Source of the DNA: Chromatocurvus sp046260765
Lineage (GTDB): Bacteria > Pseudomonadota > Gammaproteobacteria > Pseudomonadales > Halieaceae
DNA: 64,000 bases
Assembly (NCBI GenBank): GCA_046260765.1
Contig: JBHEOO010000010.1
Location: 1 to 64,000, forward strand
Direction: 5' to 3'
Below are positions 44,198 through 53,388 of the stretch, one piece after another (the stretch's first letter is position 1; the number at the start of each line of letters is the position of its first letter). The position numbers were made by a program, and so were the translations under genes. A model generated the notes under the pieces. That model saw only the letters and a program-made list of their open reading frames with translations. It did no database searches and was not told the origin of the DNA.

Positions 44198-44712
44198 GAC
44201 GCACCCCCCTCGGCCCTTGTCGAGAAGCGTCGCGCGATGTGGTACGCGCCCACGAGCGCCGCCAGCAGCAGCATGGAGGCGATCTCCACGGCGAGCACGT
44301 AAGGACCGTACAGGGCGAGGCCCACCGCTTTGGGTGGCACCGCCGCGCCGGTGAGCCGCGCACCGCCGTACTGCATCGCCAGCAGCAGCTGGACCAGCAG
44401 GATGCCGGCGACCAGCCCGGGGGCAAGCCAGCTGACGCCGTTGAGCCAGGCGCGCTCGCGCTCCACACCGGCGGCGCCCAGGTTCAGCATCATCACCACG
44501 AACACGAACAGCACCATGATGGCACCGGCATAGATGAGCACCTGCAGCGCCGCGGCAAAGGGTGCGCCGAGCAGAAAGAACAGCACTGCCACCGCGAGCA
44601 GGGACAGGATAAGCCAGACCAGGCCGTGGGCGGCGTTGGCGCGCGTCAGGGCGGCCAGCGTGGCGGCGATAGCGATCGCGCTGCACAGGTAAAACAGCAC
44701 GGTAGTCAGCAC
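44194..44712 (-). CDS. nuoJ: NADH-quinone oxidoreductase subunit J
   Basis: Membrane subunit of 172 residues with five helices. The pi-bulge helix region is AALQVLIYAGAIMVLFVFVVMML, strongly conserved in the family. The start is a GTG with AGGAG upstream. A 74-bp gap separates it from nuoI, the only sizeable break within the operon, so it has its own ribosome binding site. Confidence 0.93.
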   Translation of the reverse strand: MLTTVLFYLCSAIAIAATLAALTRANAAHGLVWLILSLLAVAVLFFLLGAPFAAALQVLIYAGAIMVLFVFVVMMLNLGAAGVERERAWLNGVSWLAPGLVAGILLVQLLLAMQYGGARLTGAAVPPKAVGLALYGPYVLAVEIASMLLLAALVGAYHIARRFSTRAEGGAS

Positions 44713-44786
44713 TTGGAGTGGCTCCTGCTCTTCATGACAGACCTCTCACCGCAGGCCCCTCATGGAAGCCCCCCGTCGCAGACGCC

Positions 44787-45317
44787 TCACGGCAGCAGGC
44801 TCCGCACGTCCACCGGCGGCGACTCGCTCTGCGCCTCGCCCTTGTCCTTGCCGGCGATGGCCATGCCGGCGACGCGGTAGAAGTTGTAGCCCTTGTGCTT
44901 GCCCTCCCCGGCGATCAGCAGATGCTCTTTTTCGTAGACCATGCTCTGGCGGTCGTACTCGCACATCTCGACATCCGGGGTCAGCTGGATTGCCGCCGTC
45001 GGGCAGGCCTCTTCGCAGAAGCCGCACATGATGCAGCGGGAGAAGTTGATGCGGAAGAATTCCGGGTACCAGCGCCCATCCTCTTCCCGAGTGGCCTGCT
45101 GCAGGGCGATGCAGTCCACCGGGCAGGCAACGGCGCACAGGTTGCAGGCAACGCAGCGCTCCTCCCCGTCCGGATCGCGGGTGAGGACAATGCGGCCACG
45201 GTAGCGCGGTGCCAGGTAGGGCTTCTCCTCCGGATACTGCACGGTCTCGGCCCGCGTGAACGTGTGGGCGAGAACCGTGCCGATGGTCCGCAGCTGGCTG
45301 GCCAGCGCCTTAAGCAT
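44787..45317 (-). CDS. nuoI: NADH-quinone oxidoreductase subunit I
   Basis: Ferredoxin-like subunit of 176 residues holding clusters N6a and N6b in two CxxCxxCxxxCP motifs: CVACNLCAVACPVDC and CIMCGFCEEACPTAA. It passes electrons from NuoG to NuoB at the membrane arm. The N-terminal helix and the RYRGRIVLTRDPDGEERC lead are typical. It overlaps nuoH by 8 bp. Confidence 0.95.
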   Translation of the reverse strand: MLKALASQLRTIGTVLAHTFTRAETVQYPEEKPYLAPRYRGRIVLTRDPDGEERCVACNLCAVACPVDCIALQQATREEDGRWYPEFFRINFSRCIMCGFCEEACPTAAIQLTPDVEMCEYDRQSMVYEKEHLLIAGEGKHKGYNFYRVAGMAIAGKDKGEAQSESPPVDVRSLLP

Positions 45318-46272
45318 GGCTCCCCCTCAGTGCCAGCGCGATGGCGCCGGTCAGCAGCAGGTTAATAAGTGTCAGCGGCAGCATGAACTTCCAGCCATAG
45401 ATCATGAGCTGGTCGTAGCGCGGCCGCGGCAGTGATGCGCGCAACAAAATAAAGAAACAGATCAGCAGGAACACCTTGAGAAAAAACCAGACTACCGGCG
45501 GCAGCCAGGGGCCGAGCCAGCCGCCGAAGAACAGCACGGTCATCATGCAGCAGACCAGCATGAGGCCCAGGTACTCCCCGAGCATGAACATCGCGAATTT
45601 CATGCCGCCGTACTCGGTATGAAAGCCCGCGGTCAGCTCGTGCTCCGCCTCTGGCAGGTCAAACGGCAGGCGGTGGCTCTCGGCGATACCCGCGACCGTG
45701 AAGGTGATCAGCCCCAGCACCTGCGGCACGCAGTACCAGAGATCGCGCTGGGACTCGACAATATCGCGCAGGCTGAAGCTGCCGGCGAGAATCACCACGC
45801 CCATCAGCGACAGTCCCATGAACACCTCGTAGCTGACCATCTGCGCGGCGCTGCGCAGGCCGCCGAGAAGCGCGTACTTGTTGTTGGAGGCAAGACCGCC
45901 AAGAAGCACGCTGTACACGGCGAGGGAGGTCATGGCCAGAAAGAACAGCAGACCGATATTGAGATCAAGCACCTGCAGCCCCGGCGCAAAGGGCACGGCG
46001 GCAAAACCCAGCAGCATGGCGAACACGATGCTGACCGGCGCAAGAATAAACAGAAAGCGGTCGGCAAAGGGCGGCACCCAGTCGTCCTTAGTCACCAGCT
46101 TGAGCATGTCTGCGGCGATCTGGCCAATACCCAGCGGTCCGAGACGGTTGGGCCCGTAGCGGTCCTGCCAGACGCCGAGCAGTCGGCGCTCAAACCAGGT
46201 CAGGAAAGCCGCCCCGGCGACCCCGCCAGCGATCAGGAACATGCCCCAGAGCATGATCTGCAGCTCAGGCAT
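45310..46272 (-). CDS. nuoH: NADH-quinone oxidoreductase subunit H
   Basis: Membrane subunit of 320 residues with about eight helices that forms part of the quinone chamber. ERRLLGVWQDRYGPNRLGPLGIGQIAADMLKLVTKDDWVP, SLGGLASNNKYALLGGLRSAAQMVSYE-like and ESHRLPFDLPEAEHELTAGFHTEYGG segments are family hallmarks. Start at the ATG at 46272, overlapping the nuoG stop by 8 bp. Confidence 0.95.
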   Translation of the reverse strand: MPELQIMLWGMFLIAGGVAGAAFLTWFERRLLGVWQDRYGPNRLGPLGIGQIAADMLKLVTKDDWVPPFADRFLFILAPVSIVFAMLLGFAAVPFAPGLQVLDLNIGLLFFLAMTSLAVYSVLLGGLASNNKYALLGGLRSAAQMVSYEVFMGLSLMGVVILAGSFSLRDIVESQRDLWYCVPQVLGLITFTVAGIAESHRLPFDLPEAEHELTAGFHTEYGGMKFAMFMLGEYLGLMLVCCMMTVLFFGGWLGPWLPPVVWFFLKVFLLICFFILLRASLPRPRYDQLMIYGWKFMLPLTLINLLLTGAIALALRGSHA

Positions 46273-49096
46273 GGCCCTCTCCGCTGCGGGCGATAATTCC
46301 CGCATCGCGGCGGCGCCAGCCGGAGGCGCGCGCCAGGGTCACCCGAGCTCCGGGTGCAAAGTCCTCACAGCCGGCCAGCCCAAGGCTGTAGCCGGCGCAA
46401 GCGCTCACCATCGCCGGGTCAATACGTACTTCGAGCTCAGCGCCGGCGTCGCCGACGCGCACGCCGTCACCCGCCTCGACGCCGAGCGCCGCCGCGGCAG
46501 ACGGCGCCAGGCTGATAAATGCGTCGGGGACCAGTTCGCGCACACCGGGACTCAGCGCAGAGAGCGGCTCACTGCCGAACAACACGGGCTGCGGCACAAG
46601 CTGCCAGCCCCCGCCATCGTCCGTCGCCGATGCCGGTGCCGTCGCGGCTGCGACGCGCTCCGGTAGATCGCCATCGCCCCCGTTGAGCAGGCGCACACCG
46701 GCAGGTCCACCCTGCAGCGGCCCGCCCGCCTCGGTCTGGAACTTGTGCAGTGCGTGGTTCGAGTTCCAGCCCGGGGCCCAGACGAAGGGGAGCAGCGCGC
46801 TGGACTCGCCGCCGTTGAATCCTTCCATGCTGTAGGCCAGGGGCGATTCCGCGTCCTCGGGTTGCTGCGGCTCGTGCACGGAGACATCGGCGCGCATGGC
46901 GGTGCGCCCGCTGTAGCGCTGCGGCTGGCGCGGCACGCGGGCGCCAGCGCTGCGGTAGTTGCGGCCCGGGGCCGCCGTCACCAATCCCGCGAGGACCGGC
47001 GCCGAGGCGGCACAGGCGGCCACCACATCGTCAAAATGCTGCAGCGCCTGCCAGCGCTCGCCGCCCTGCGCGTGCAGCAATGACAGCAGCCAGTGCCAGG
47101 CCGGCTGGCGCGCCTCCCGCGGCGCGTACACCGGAAAATAGCGCTGGGCGCGCCCCTCCAGACTGATCAGGGTACCCTCGCTCTCGAGCTGGCTGGCGGT
47201 CGACAGCACCAGTCCGGCGGCACTGGCGGTCGGCGTATCCAGGCAGTCGAGAACAATTACGTCGCGGAACGCGGCCAGCAGTGCCTCGATCTCCGCCCGC
47301 GGCCCGCGCCGGAGCAGGTCGTTCTCGAGCACCAGCAGCGTGCTCAGCTCGCCGGCCTCGGCGCGCTGGCGCAGCGTCGCCAGGTCCGGCGCCGTCGGGC
47401 CGTGCAGCAGGGCCTGCCCGAGGCTGTTCGCCTCGGGCACGATGAGCGAGAGCATTGCGGCAGCGCCAGCATCGGCACTCACATCTGCGCCTTCCTTTCT
47501 ACTGGCGTCTTGATTGGCGAGGATCGCGTCGCGTGCGGCGTCGGCAGGCGCTGCAAGCGCAGCAGCGACAGCGTGCGCCGCGTCGAGCAGGCGCGGCTCT
47601 CCGAGAGTCGTACCCGCGATCACCAGCGGGCGCCTGGCCGCAGTGAGGGCAGCGGCGACCTCGGCGACCGGTCCCGGTGCGCCGGAAACCGGCTCACCGC
47701 GCAGGGACGCCGCCAGCGCCTCGCCAAAGGCGGCGATATCTGCCGGTGCCAGGTTGACGCAGTCCCTGGCGACATCGTCGAGGCGCGTACTGCCGGGCGC
47801 GACGATGAACAGCGGGCTGCGCAGATCCTGCGCCAGATTGCGGATCGCCGCGTCCTGCCAGGGCTGCAGGCCGATGCCCGCAGCGCGCTCAAAGGCGGCG
47901 TTGCGCACACTCTGGCGCAGCGCCAGGGCCAGCCGCGGCGCGCTGACGGTGAGGTCTTCGCCGAGTACCAGCACGCAGTCCGCCGCCTCGATCGCCTCGA
48001 GGTCGGGTACCGGCGCTGGCCCGGCGCGCAGCAGGGCCAGCGCCCGATCCACCAGCGGCTGCTCGTGGCGGGCGAAACCGGGTGCGCAGTTGGCCGCGCC
48101 GACCAGTTCGCGCAGCAGGTAGTTGCTCTCCACCGAGGCTCGCGGCGAGCCGATCCCGGCGACCCCGCCGGCCGCGAGACGCTCGGTGGCAGCGGCCAGC
48201 GCGCGCGGCCGGTCGATGGCGTCAAAGCGCCCGTCTTCACCGCGCAGTCCGGGGAAGTCGAGCCGGGCCTCGCCGTTTACCCAGCCCTGGCCGTAGCGGC
48301 CGCGGTCGCAGAGGAAATAGCCATTGACCGCCGAGTTGAAGCGGTTGTGCACGCGCTTGAGGCGTCCGTAGCGCTCGCCGGGGAAGGTATTGCAGCCTAC
48401 CGCGCAACCCGCACACACCGAGGGCGCCGACTGCAGGTCCCACTTGCGCGTGTAGTCGCCCAGCAGCGTGCGATCCGTGAACACGCCCGTGGGGCACACT
48501 TCGACCAGGTTGCCGGCGAACTCGCTCTCGAGCACCCCGTCCTCGTGGCGGCCAAAGTACACCCGATCGCGGGAGGCCAGAGCCGCCAGGTCCGTGCCGC
48601 CGGCGTAGTCGCGGTAATAGCGCGTGCAGCGGTAGCAGGTGATACAGCGATTCATCTCATGGTGCACCAGCGGACCTAGATACTGGTTGCGGAAGGTCCG
48701 CTTGCTACCGCGATAGCGCCGGTCGCGATGACCGGTCATCACGGTCATGTCCTGCAGGTGACACTCGCCGCCCTCGGAGCACACCGGGCAGTCGTGGGGA
48801 TGGTTGATCATCAGCGTTTCCACCACCGCGCGACGAAAGTCGCCGGCACGATTGCCAGCGAGTGAAAAACGCGCGCCGTCGGTGATCGCAGTCATACAGC
48901 CCATGACGATGCGCCCGCGCTCGTCATCCGCGTCCTGGTATTGCACGACCGCGCACTGGCGGCAGGCGCCTACCGAGCCCATAGCCGGATGCCAGCAGAA
49001 ATACGGCAGATCGAGACCGAGAGAGAGGCAGGACTCGAGCAGGTTCCTGCCCGCCTCGACGGTGTAGGCCACACCATCGACATGGATCGTTGCCAT
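46265..49096 (-). CDS. nuoG: NADH-quinone oxidoreductase subunit G
   Basis: Large Fe-S subunit of 943 residues. The N-terminal 2Fe-2S domain has CWHPAMGSVGACRQCAV, followed by CPVCSEGGECHLQDM and the HxxxCxxCxxxxxC-type HHEMNRCITCYRC. The extra cluster N7 ligands (CAGCAVGC and the later FLCDRGR) are present, as in E. coli. The C-terminal molybdopterin-oxidoreductase-like domain is long and alanine-rich, with an end domain around GVEAGDGVRVGDAGAELEV. The ATG at 49096 overlaps the nuoF stop by one base. Confidence 0.95.
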   Translation of the reverse strand: MATIHVDGVAYTVEAGRNLLESCLSLGLDLPYFCWHPAMGSVGACRQCAVVQYQDADDERGRIVMGCMTAITDGARFSLAGNRAGDFRRAVVETLMINHPHDCPVCSEGGECHLQDMTVMTGHRDRRYRGSKRTFRNQYLGPLVHHEMNRCITCYRCTRYYRDYAGGTDLAALASRDRVYFGRHEDGVLESEFAGNLVEVCPTGVFTDRTLLGDYTRKWDLQSAPSVCAGCAVGCNTFPGERYGRLKRVHNRFNSAVNGYFLCDRGRYGQGWVNGEARLDFPGLRGEDGRFDAIDRPRALAAATERLAAGGVAGIGSPRASVESNYLLRELVGAANCAPGFARHEQPLVDRALALLRAGPAPVPDLEAIEAADCVLVLGEDLTVSAPRLALALRQSVRNAAFERAAGIGLQPWQDAAIRNLAQDLRSPLFIVAPGSTRLDDVARDCVNLAPADIAAFGEALAASLRGEPVSGAPGPVAEVAAALTAARRPLVIAGTTLGEPRLLDAAHAVAAALAAPADAARDAILANQDASRKEGADVSADAGAAAMLSLIVPEANSLGQALLHGPTAPDLATLRQRAEAGELSTLLVLENDLLRRGPRAEIEALLAAFRDVIVLDCLDTPTASAAGLVLSTASQLESEGTLISLEGRAQRYFPVYAPREARQPAWHWLLSLLHAQGGERWQALQHFDDVVAACAASAPVLAGLVTAAPGRNYRSAGARVPRQPQRYSGRTAMRADVSVHEPQQPEDAESPLAYSMEGFNGGESSALLPFVWAPGWNSNHALHKFQTEAGGPLQGGPAGVRLLNGGDGDLPERVAAATAPASATDDGGGWQLVPQPVLFGSEPLSALSPGVRELVPDAFISLAPSAAAALGVEAGDGVRVGDAGAELEVRIDPAMVSACAGYSLGLAGCEDFAPGARVTLARASGWRRRDAGIIARSGEGHA

Positions 49097-50406
49097 CAGT
49101 GCGCCCCCTCCCCGGCCCAGGGACAAGCGCCCTGAAGATGCGCCTCGAAATCATCGCGGAAATACTTCAACCCGCTGTTCACCGGCCCCATGGCGCCCGG
49201 CGCCAGTGCGCAGTGGGTATTGCCCGGTGAACCGATATAGTCCACCTGGAAGGCCAGTGTGTCGAGGTCCTCGGCGCGACCGCGCCCCGCTTCCAGGTCG
49301 GCGAGAATGCGGGTGGTCCAGGGCAGCCCCTCGCGACAGGGTGTGCAGAAGCCGCAGGATTCCTGGGCGAAAAACGCTGATAGATTGTGCACGAAGCCCA
49401 CCGGGCAGGTGCGGTCGTCGAGCACGATCATGGTGCCGGTACCCAGGCGGCTGCCGGCGCCGGCGACGCTGGCGTAGTCCAGCGGCACGTCGAGGTGCTC
49501 CTCCACCAGGAAGTCCGTAGAGCCGCCCCCCGGTAGAAACCCGCGCAATCGATAGCCGTCGCGCATGCCACCGGCATGGTCCTCGAGGATCTCGCGCGCC
49601 GTGGTGCCGATGGGCAGTTCCCAGCACCCTGGCCTGTTGACGCGACCGCTGAAGCCATACAGCTTGGTGCCGCTATCCTCGCCGCGGCCCAGGTCGCGGT
49701 ACCAGTCGGCGCCCCAGGCGAAAATATGCGGCACGCTGCACAGGGTCTCGACGTTGTTGACGATGGTCGGTCGCCCCCAGAGCCCGCTGACCTGCGGAAA
49801 CGGCGGCTTTGCCCGCGGGATGGCGCGCTTGCCCTCGAGGGCATTGATCAGGGCTGTCTCCTCGCCGCAGATATAGCGCCCGGCGCTCACATGCACATGC
49901 ATGTCGAGGCGATAGCCGGAACCGAGAATGTCATCGCCGAGATAACCCCGCGCCCGCGCCGCCGCGATCGCCTCCCGCAGCAGGCGGGCGGCGTAGACGT
50001 ACTCGCCGCGGATGAACACGTAGGCAATATCGGCGTCGATGGTGTAGGCCGCAAGGATCATGCCCTCGATAAGCTGGTGCGGATCACACTCCATGAGCAG
50101 CCGGTCCTTGAAGGTGCCGGGCTCCATCTCGTCCGCATTGCAGATCAGGTAGCGGTGCCCCGGCCCCGCGTCCTCGCGACCGGGGACAAACTTCCACTTG
50201 GTCCCGGTCGGGAAACCGGCACCGCCGCGGCCGCGCAGACCCGAGTCGATCACCGTCTGCAGGCAGTCGGACGGGTCCCGCTGTCCAACGCTTGCGCGCA
50301 GCGCCGCATAGCCGCCATTCGCCTCGTAGGCCTGGATATCCACCGGACGGCGGTCGGGCCGGACGTTGCGCGTGAGCGGTCGGGTCGGCGCTGAATCAGG
50401 CGTCAT
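49096..50406 (-). CDS. nuoF: NADH-quinone oxidoreductase subunit F
   Basis: NADH-binding flavoprotein of 436 residues with FMN and cluster N3. GLRGRGGAGFPTGTKWKF binds NADH, CNADEMEPGTFKDR and FIRGEYVYAARLL belong to the FMN fold, and ESCGFCTPCREG with the later NTHCALAPGA supplies the four cluster cysteines. GGGGAGG lies six bases before the ATG at 50406 and directly abuts the ATG at 50412, so 50406 is preferred. It overlaps nuoE by 11 bp. Confidence 0.95.
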   Translation of the reverse strand: MTPDSAPTRPLTRNVRPDRRPVDIQAYEANGGYAALRASVGQRDPSDCLQTVIDSGLRGRGGAGFPTGTKWKFVPGREDAGPGHRYLICNADEMEPGTFKDRLLMECDPHQLIEGMILAAYTIDADIAYVFIRGEYVYAARLLREAIAAARARGYLGDDILGSGYRLDMHVHVSAGRYICGEETALINALEGKRAIPRAKPPFPQVSGLWGRPTIVNNVETLCSVPHIFAWGADWYRDLGRGEDSGTKLYGFSGRVNRPGCWELPIGTTAREILEDHAGGMRDGYRLRGFLPGGGSTDFLVEEHLDVPLDYASVAGAGSRLGTGTMIVLDDRTCPVGFVHNLSAFFAQESCGFCTPCREGLPWTTRILADLEAGRGRAEDLDTLAFQVDYIGSPGNTHCALAPGAMGPVNSGLKYFRDDFEAHLQGACPWAGEGAH

Positions 50407-50917
50407 CGCCATCCTCCCCGGCAAGCAGTTGCTCCAGCGCCGCGTCGTCAACCCGCGTGTGCAGCTCATCATCGAGCATGAGCACCGGCGCGCGGTCGCA
50501 GGCACCAAGGCAGGGGACCGGCAGCAGCGTGAAGCGGCCATCGGCGCTGGTTTCTCCCGGCGCGATGCCGAGCCGGGAGCCGATGCCTTCGCGGATGCGG
50601 TCGCAGCCCTCGATCCAGCAGCTCACGGAATTGCACAGCAGGATGACGTGCTCGCCCACGGGGCGGCGGAAGATCAGGTTGTAGAACGTCGCAATGCCCT
50701 CAAGCTCATCCGCGGCCATGCCGAGATACCGCGCCACCGCTCGCAAGCTGTCGTCGGAGATCCAGCCGCGCTGCGCCTGCACGATGCGCAGGGCGTCGAT
50801 GGCGGCCGCCGACCGATACGGCAGATGCGCCAGCTCCGCGTCAATAGCTGCCCGCTCGCCTTCGCTCAGCGTTGCCAGCAGGTTCTCGGACGCGTCGCTG
50901 TGCATAGCGTCGGTCAC
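50396..50917 (-). CDS. nuoE: NADH-quinone oxidoreductase subunit E
   Basis: Thioredoxin-fold 2Fe-2S subunit of 173 residues carrying cluster N1a. The ligands lie in CNSVSCWIEGC and PVPCLGACDRAPVLML. The start is the GTG at 50917, two bases after the nuoCD stop; an ATG at 50905 is an alternative. The final residues (LLAGEDGDDA) are more acidic than usual. Confidence 0.93.
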   Translation of the reverse strand: MTDAMHSDASENLLATLSEGERAAIDAELAHLPYRSAAAIDALRIVQAQRGWISDDSLRAVARYLGMAADELEGIATFYNLIFRRPVGEHVILLCNSVSCWIEGCDRIREGIGSRLGIAPGETSADGRFTLLPVPCLGACDRAPVLMLDDELHTRVDDAALEQLLAGEDGDDA

Positions 50918-50919
50918 CG

Positions 50920-52671
50920 CTAGCGGTCCACGTCCGCCATGACGAAGTCGATACTGGCGATGATCGCGATCAGGTCCGGAATCATCAGCCCCCGGGAAAT
51001 CAGCGGGATCTGCTGCAGGGCGGCAAAGGACGGCGTGCGGATGCGTGTGCGGTAGGCACCGCTGCCGCCGTCGCTGACCAGGTGATAGCTGTTGATACCC
51101 TTGGTCGCCTCGATCGGCACGCAGGCCTCCCCCGCCGGCACAACCGGCCCCCAGCTGACATTGACGAAGTGGTGGATCAGCGTCTCGATGTCGTTGAGCA
51201 TGCCCTCCCGCGGCGGCGGCGTGGTCAGCCGGTGTTCGCTCTTCACTGGGCCCTCGGGCATGTTATCGAGACACTGGCGGATAATGTGCAGGCTCTGGCG
51301 CATTTCCTCGACGCGCATCAGCGCGCGGTCGTAGCAGTCTCCCCGATGACCCACGGGAACCTCGAACTCGAAATCCTCATAGCCGGCGTAGGGCCGGTCC
51401 CGGCGCAGGTCGAAATCATATCCCGTGGCGCGCAGGCTCGGTCCGGTGATGCCCCAGGCGATGGCTTCGGCGGCGCTGTAGCTGCCGATACCCACCGTGC
51501 GCTGGCGCAGGATCGAGTTATCCATGGCCATTTTCTGGTAGTGGTCCAGACGCGCCGGCATGCTGTCGATGAACTCGCGCAGCATGCGGTCCCAGCCCCG
51601 CGGCAGGTCCGCGGCGACGCCGCCGATGCGGAACCACGCGGGGTGCATGCGCGCGCCGGTAATGGCCTCGACCACGGCGAACAGTCGCTCCCGGTCCGCA
51701 AACATGTAGAACACCGGCGACATCTGCCCGATGTCCTGCACAAAGGTGCCGTAGAACACCAGGTGGCTGGAGATACGGAACAGCTCCGCCAGCATGATGC
51801 GGATAACCCGCGCCCGCGGCGGCACCTCGATGCCGGCGAGTTTTTCCACCGATAGCACGTAGGCGAGGTTGTTCATGACCCCGGCCACATAGTCGATCCG
51901 GTCTGTATAGGGTATGTAGGTATGCCAGCTCTGGCGCTCGCCCATCTTCTCGGCGCCGCGGTGGTGGTAACCGATGTCCGGCACCGCATCGACGATCACC
52001 TCGCCGTCGAGCTGCAGGGCGATGCGGAACACGCCGTGCACCGAGGGGTGGTTCGGCCCCAGGTTGAGGAACAGGAACTCGGCATCCTCGCTCGCCGGCG
52101 CCATGCCCCACTCCTCCGGCCGAAAACGCAGGGCTTCCTGCTCAATCGCCTGTTTCTCGACATCCAGGCTGAAGGGTTCGAGCTCCGTGGCGCGGGCCGG
52201 GTGGTCCTTGCGCAGGGCATGGCCCTGCCAGGTGGGTGGCAGGATAATCCGCCGCAGGTTCGGGTGGCCGCTGAACTCGACGCCGAACATGTCCCAGACT
52301 TCGCGCTCGTACCAGTTGGCGTTCGGCCACACCGGTACCGCCGAAGGCAGCACCGGGTCATCTATCGACACCGCCGCTTTCACCCGCAGCTCGCGGCAGC
52401 CCTCTAGGTTGAACAGGTGGTAGACGACGGTGAAATCTGCAGCGACCGCCTGGCGGTGGCGGCGCTGGCGCTCGTCGATGGCGAACAGATCCAGCAGCAT
52501 GGGGTAGTCACGCTGCGCTTCGCGCAGCGTGCCCAGCAGGTGCTCACGCGGCACCCAGACGGTGGGTGTGCCGTCCGCGCAGGGCTGCTCCGTGAGCGGC
52601 GCGCTGTCCAGGCGTACCGCCAACCTCTGCAGGGCGGCTGCAGGCCCAGGGGCCACTGCCTCATCCACCAC
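50920..52671 (-). CDS. nuoCD: NADH-quinone oxidoreductase subunit CD (fused)
   Basis: Fusion of the NuoC and NuoD subunits, 583 residues. Residues about 1-180 are NuoC (WYEREVWDMFGVEFSGHPNLRRIILP). From about 195 the 49-kDa NuoD part begins (NLGPNHPSVHGVFRIALQLDGE, IGYHHRGAEKMGERQSW), ending near LISRGLMIPDLIAIIASIDFVMADVDR. NuoD helps to form the quinone site. The fusion occurs in enterobacteria, Pseudomonas and related groups. The start is a GTG preceded by GAGGGG. Confidence 0.95.
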   Translation of the reverse strand: MVDEAVAPGPAAALQRLAVRLDSAPLTEQPCADGTPTVWVPREHLLGTLREAQRDYPMLLDLFAIDERQRRHRQAVAADFTVVYHLFNLEGCRELRVKAAVSIDDPVLPSAVPVWPNANWYEREVWDMFGVEFSGHPNLRRIILPPTWQGHALRKDHPARATELEPFSLDVEKQAIEQEALRFRPEEWGMAPASEDAEFLFLNLGPNHPSVHGVFRIALQLDGEVIVDAVPDIGYHHRGAEKMGERQSWHTYIPYTDRIDYVAGVMNNLAYVLSVEKLAGIEVPPRARVIRIMLAELFRISSHLVFYGTFVQDIGQMSPVFYMFADRERLFAVVEAITGARMHPAWFRIGGVAADLPRGWDRMLREFIDSMPARLDHYQKMAMDNSILRQRTVGIGSYSAAEAIAWGITGPSLRATGYDFDLRRDRPYAGYEDFEFEVPVGHRGDCYDRALMRVEEMRQSLHIIRQCLDNMPEGPVKSEHRLTTPPPREGMLNDIETLIHHFVNVSWGPVVPAGEACVPIEATKGINSYHLVSDGGSGAYRTRIRTPSFAALQQIPLISRGLMIPDLIAIIASIDFVMADVDR

Positions 52672-52683
52672 GCCGCCCCTCGC

Positions 52684-53388
52684 CTATACGTCGTCAGGAC
52701 TGCGCAGGTCCCGCACCCGGCTGCGCTGTTCCTGCAGCCGGTCCCGGTGCACTGGCATAGGCGAGCGCTGGACTCTCGTTTCGACACCCGTTTCGACACC
52801 CGTTTCGCCGCTCGTTTCGCCGCTCATTTCGCCAACGGTCCAGCCCAGTGGCCGGCGCTCGCGGCCAATGGCCTCCTGCAGCATGATCAGGCCCTGCAGC
52901 AGCGCTTCCGGCCGCGGCGGGCAGCCCGGCACGTAGACGTCTACCGGAATGAACTTGTCGACGCCCTGAACGACGCTGTAGATGTCGTACATGCCGCCGG
53001 AGTTGGCGCAGGAGCCCATGGAAATGATCCAGCGCGGCTCGAGCAGCTGGTCGTACAGGTGCTGGACCACCGGCGCCATCTTGCGGAACACGGTGCCGGA
53101 AATGACCATGAGATCCGCCTGTCGCGGCGTCGCCCGGATCACCTCGGAGCCGAAGCGGGCGATGTCGTGCCGGCTGGTGAACGCGGTGGCCATCTCGACG
53201 TAGCAGCACGAGAGGCCGAAGTTGAACGGCCAGAGGGAATTTGCCCGGCCCCAGGCAATGAGGTCCTCAAGACGCGCAAACAGCACATTGCGCTGTATCT
53301 GCTCCGCCATGTTCGCCGTGGCACCACCCGGGGCCGCGCTTGCGCCACTGGCGATCAGATCTTCTGGCCGGGTCAGGTTCCACTGCAT
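52684..53388 (-). CDS. nuoB: NADH-quinone oxidoreductase subunit B with a repeat-expanded C-terminus
   Basis: Cluster N2 subunit of 234 residues that hands electrons to quinone. The ligands are the tandem cysteines in GLSCCYVEM, the cysteine in GSCANSGG and that in VPGCPPRPE. After the conserved domain (about residue 185) the tail reads GEMSGETSGETGVETGVET, encoded by five 12-bp repeats, then a basic end. This tail is not part of the family core and probably hangs free in the cytoplasm. The ATG overlaps the nuoA stop by one base. Confidence 0.95.
   Translation of the reverse strand: MQWNLTRPEDLIASGASAAPGGATANMAEQIQRNVLFARLEDLIAWGRANSLWPFNFGLSCCYVEMATAFTSRHDIARFGSEVIRATPRQADLMVISGTVFRKMAPVVQHLYDQLLEPRWIISMGSCANSGGMYDIYSVVQGVDKFIPVDVYVPGCPPRPEALLQGLIMLQEAIGRERRPLGWTVGEMSGETSGETGVETGVETRVQRSPMPVHRDRLQEQRSRVRDLRSPDDV
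52775..52834. repeat. Five 12-bp tandem repeats in the nuoB tail
   Basis: Contiguous units at 52775, 52787, 52799, 52811 and 52823, consensus C(C/T)CGTTTCG(A/C)C(A/G) on the plus strand. They encode about five four-residue blocks of GETx/VETx type at the NuoB C-terminus. Frame is preserved. Confidence 0.85.

Noticed and set aside
42153..44354. Plus-strand open frame of 733 codons opposite nuoL, nuoK and nuoJ
   Set aside because: Composition-driven, rich in Gln, Arg and Gly, and antisense to three conserved complex I genes.
44198..44686. Upstream extension of nuoK to 267 residues
   Set aside because: It overlaps nuoJ in another frame; NuoK is about 100 residues and the GTG at 44197 gives exactly that.
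47093..48679. Plus-strand open frame of 528 codons opposite nuoG
   Set aside because: Antisense shadow of a well-supported Fe-S subunit.
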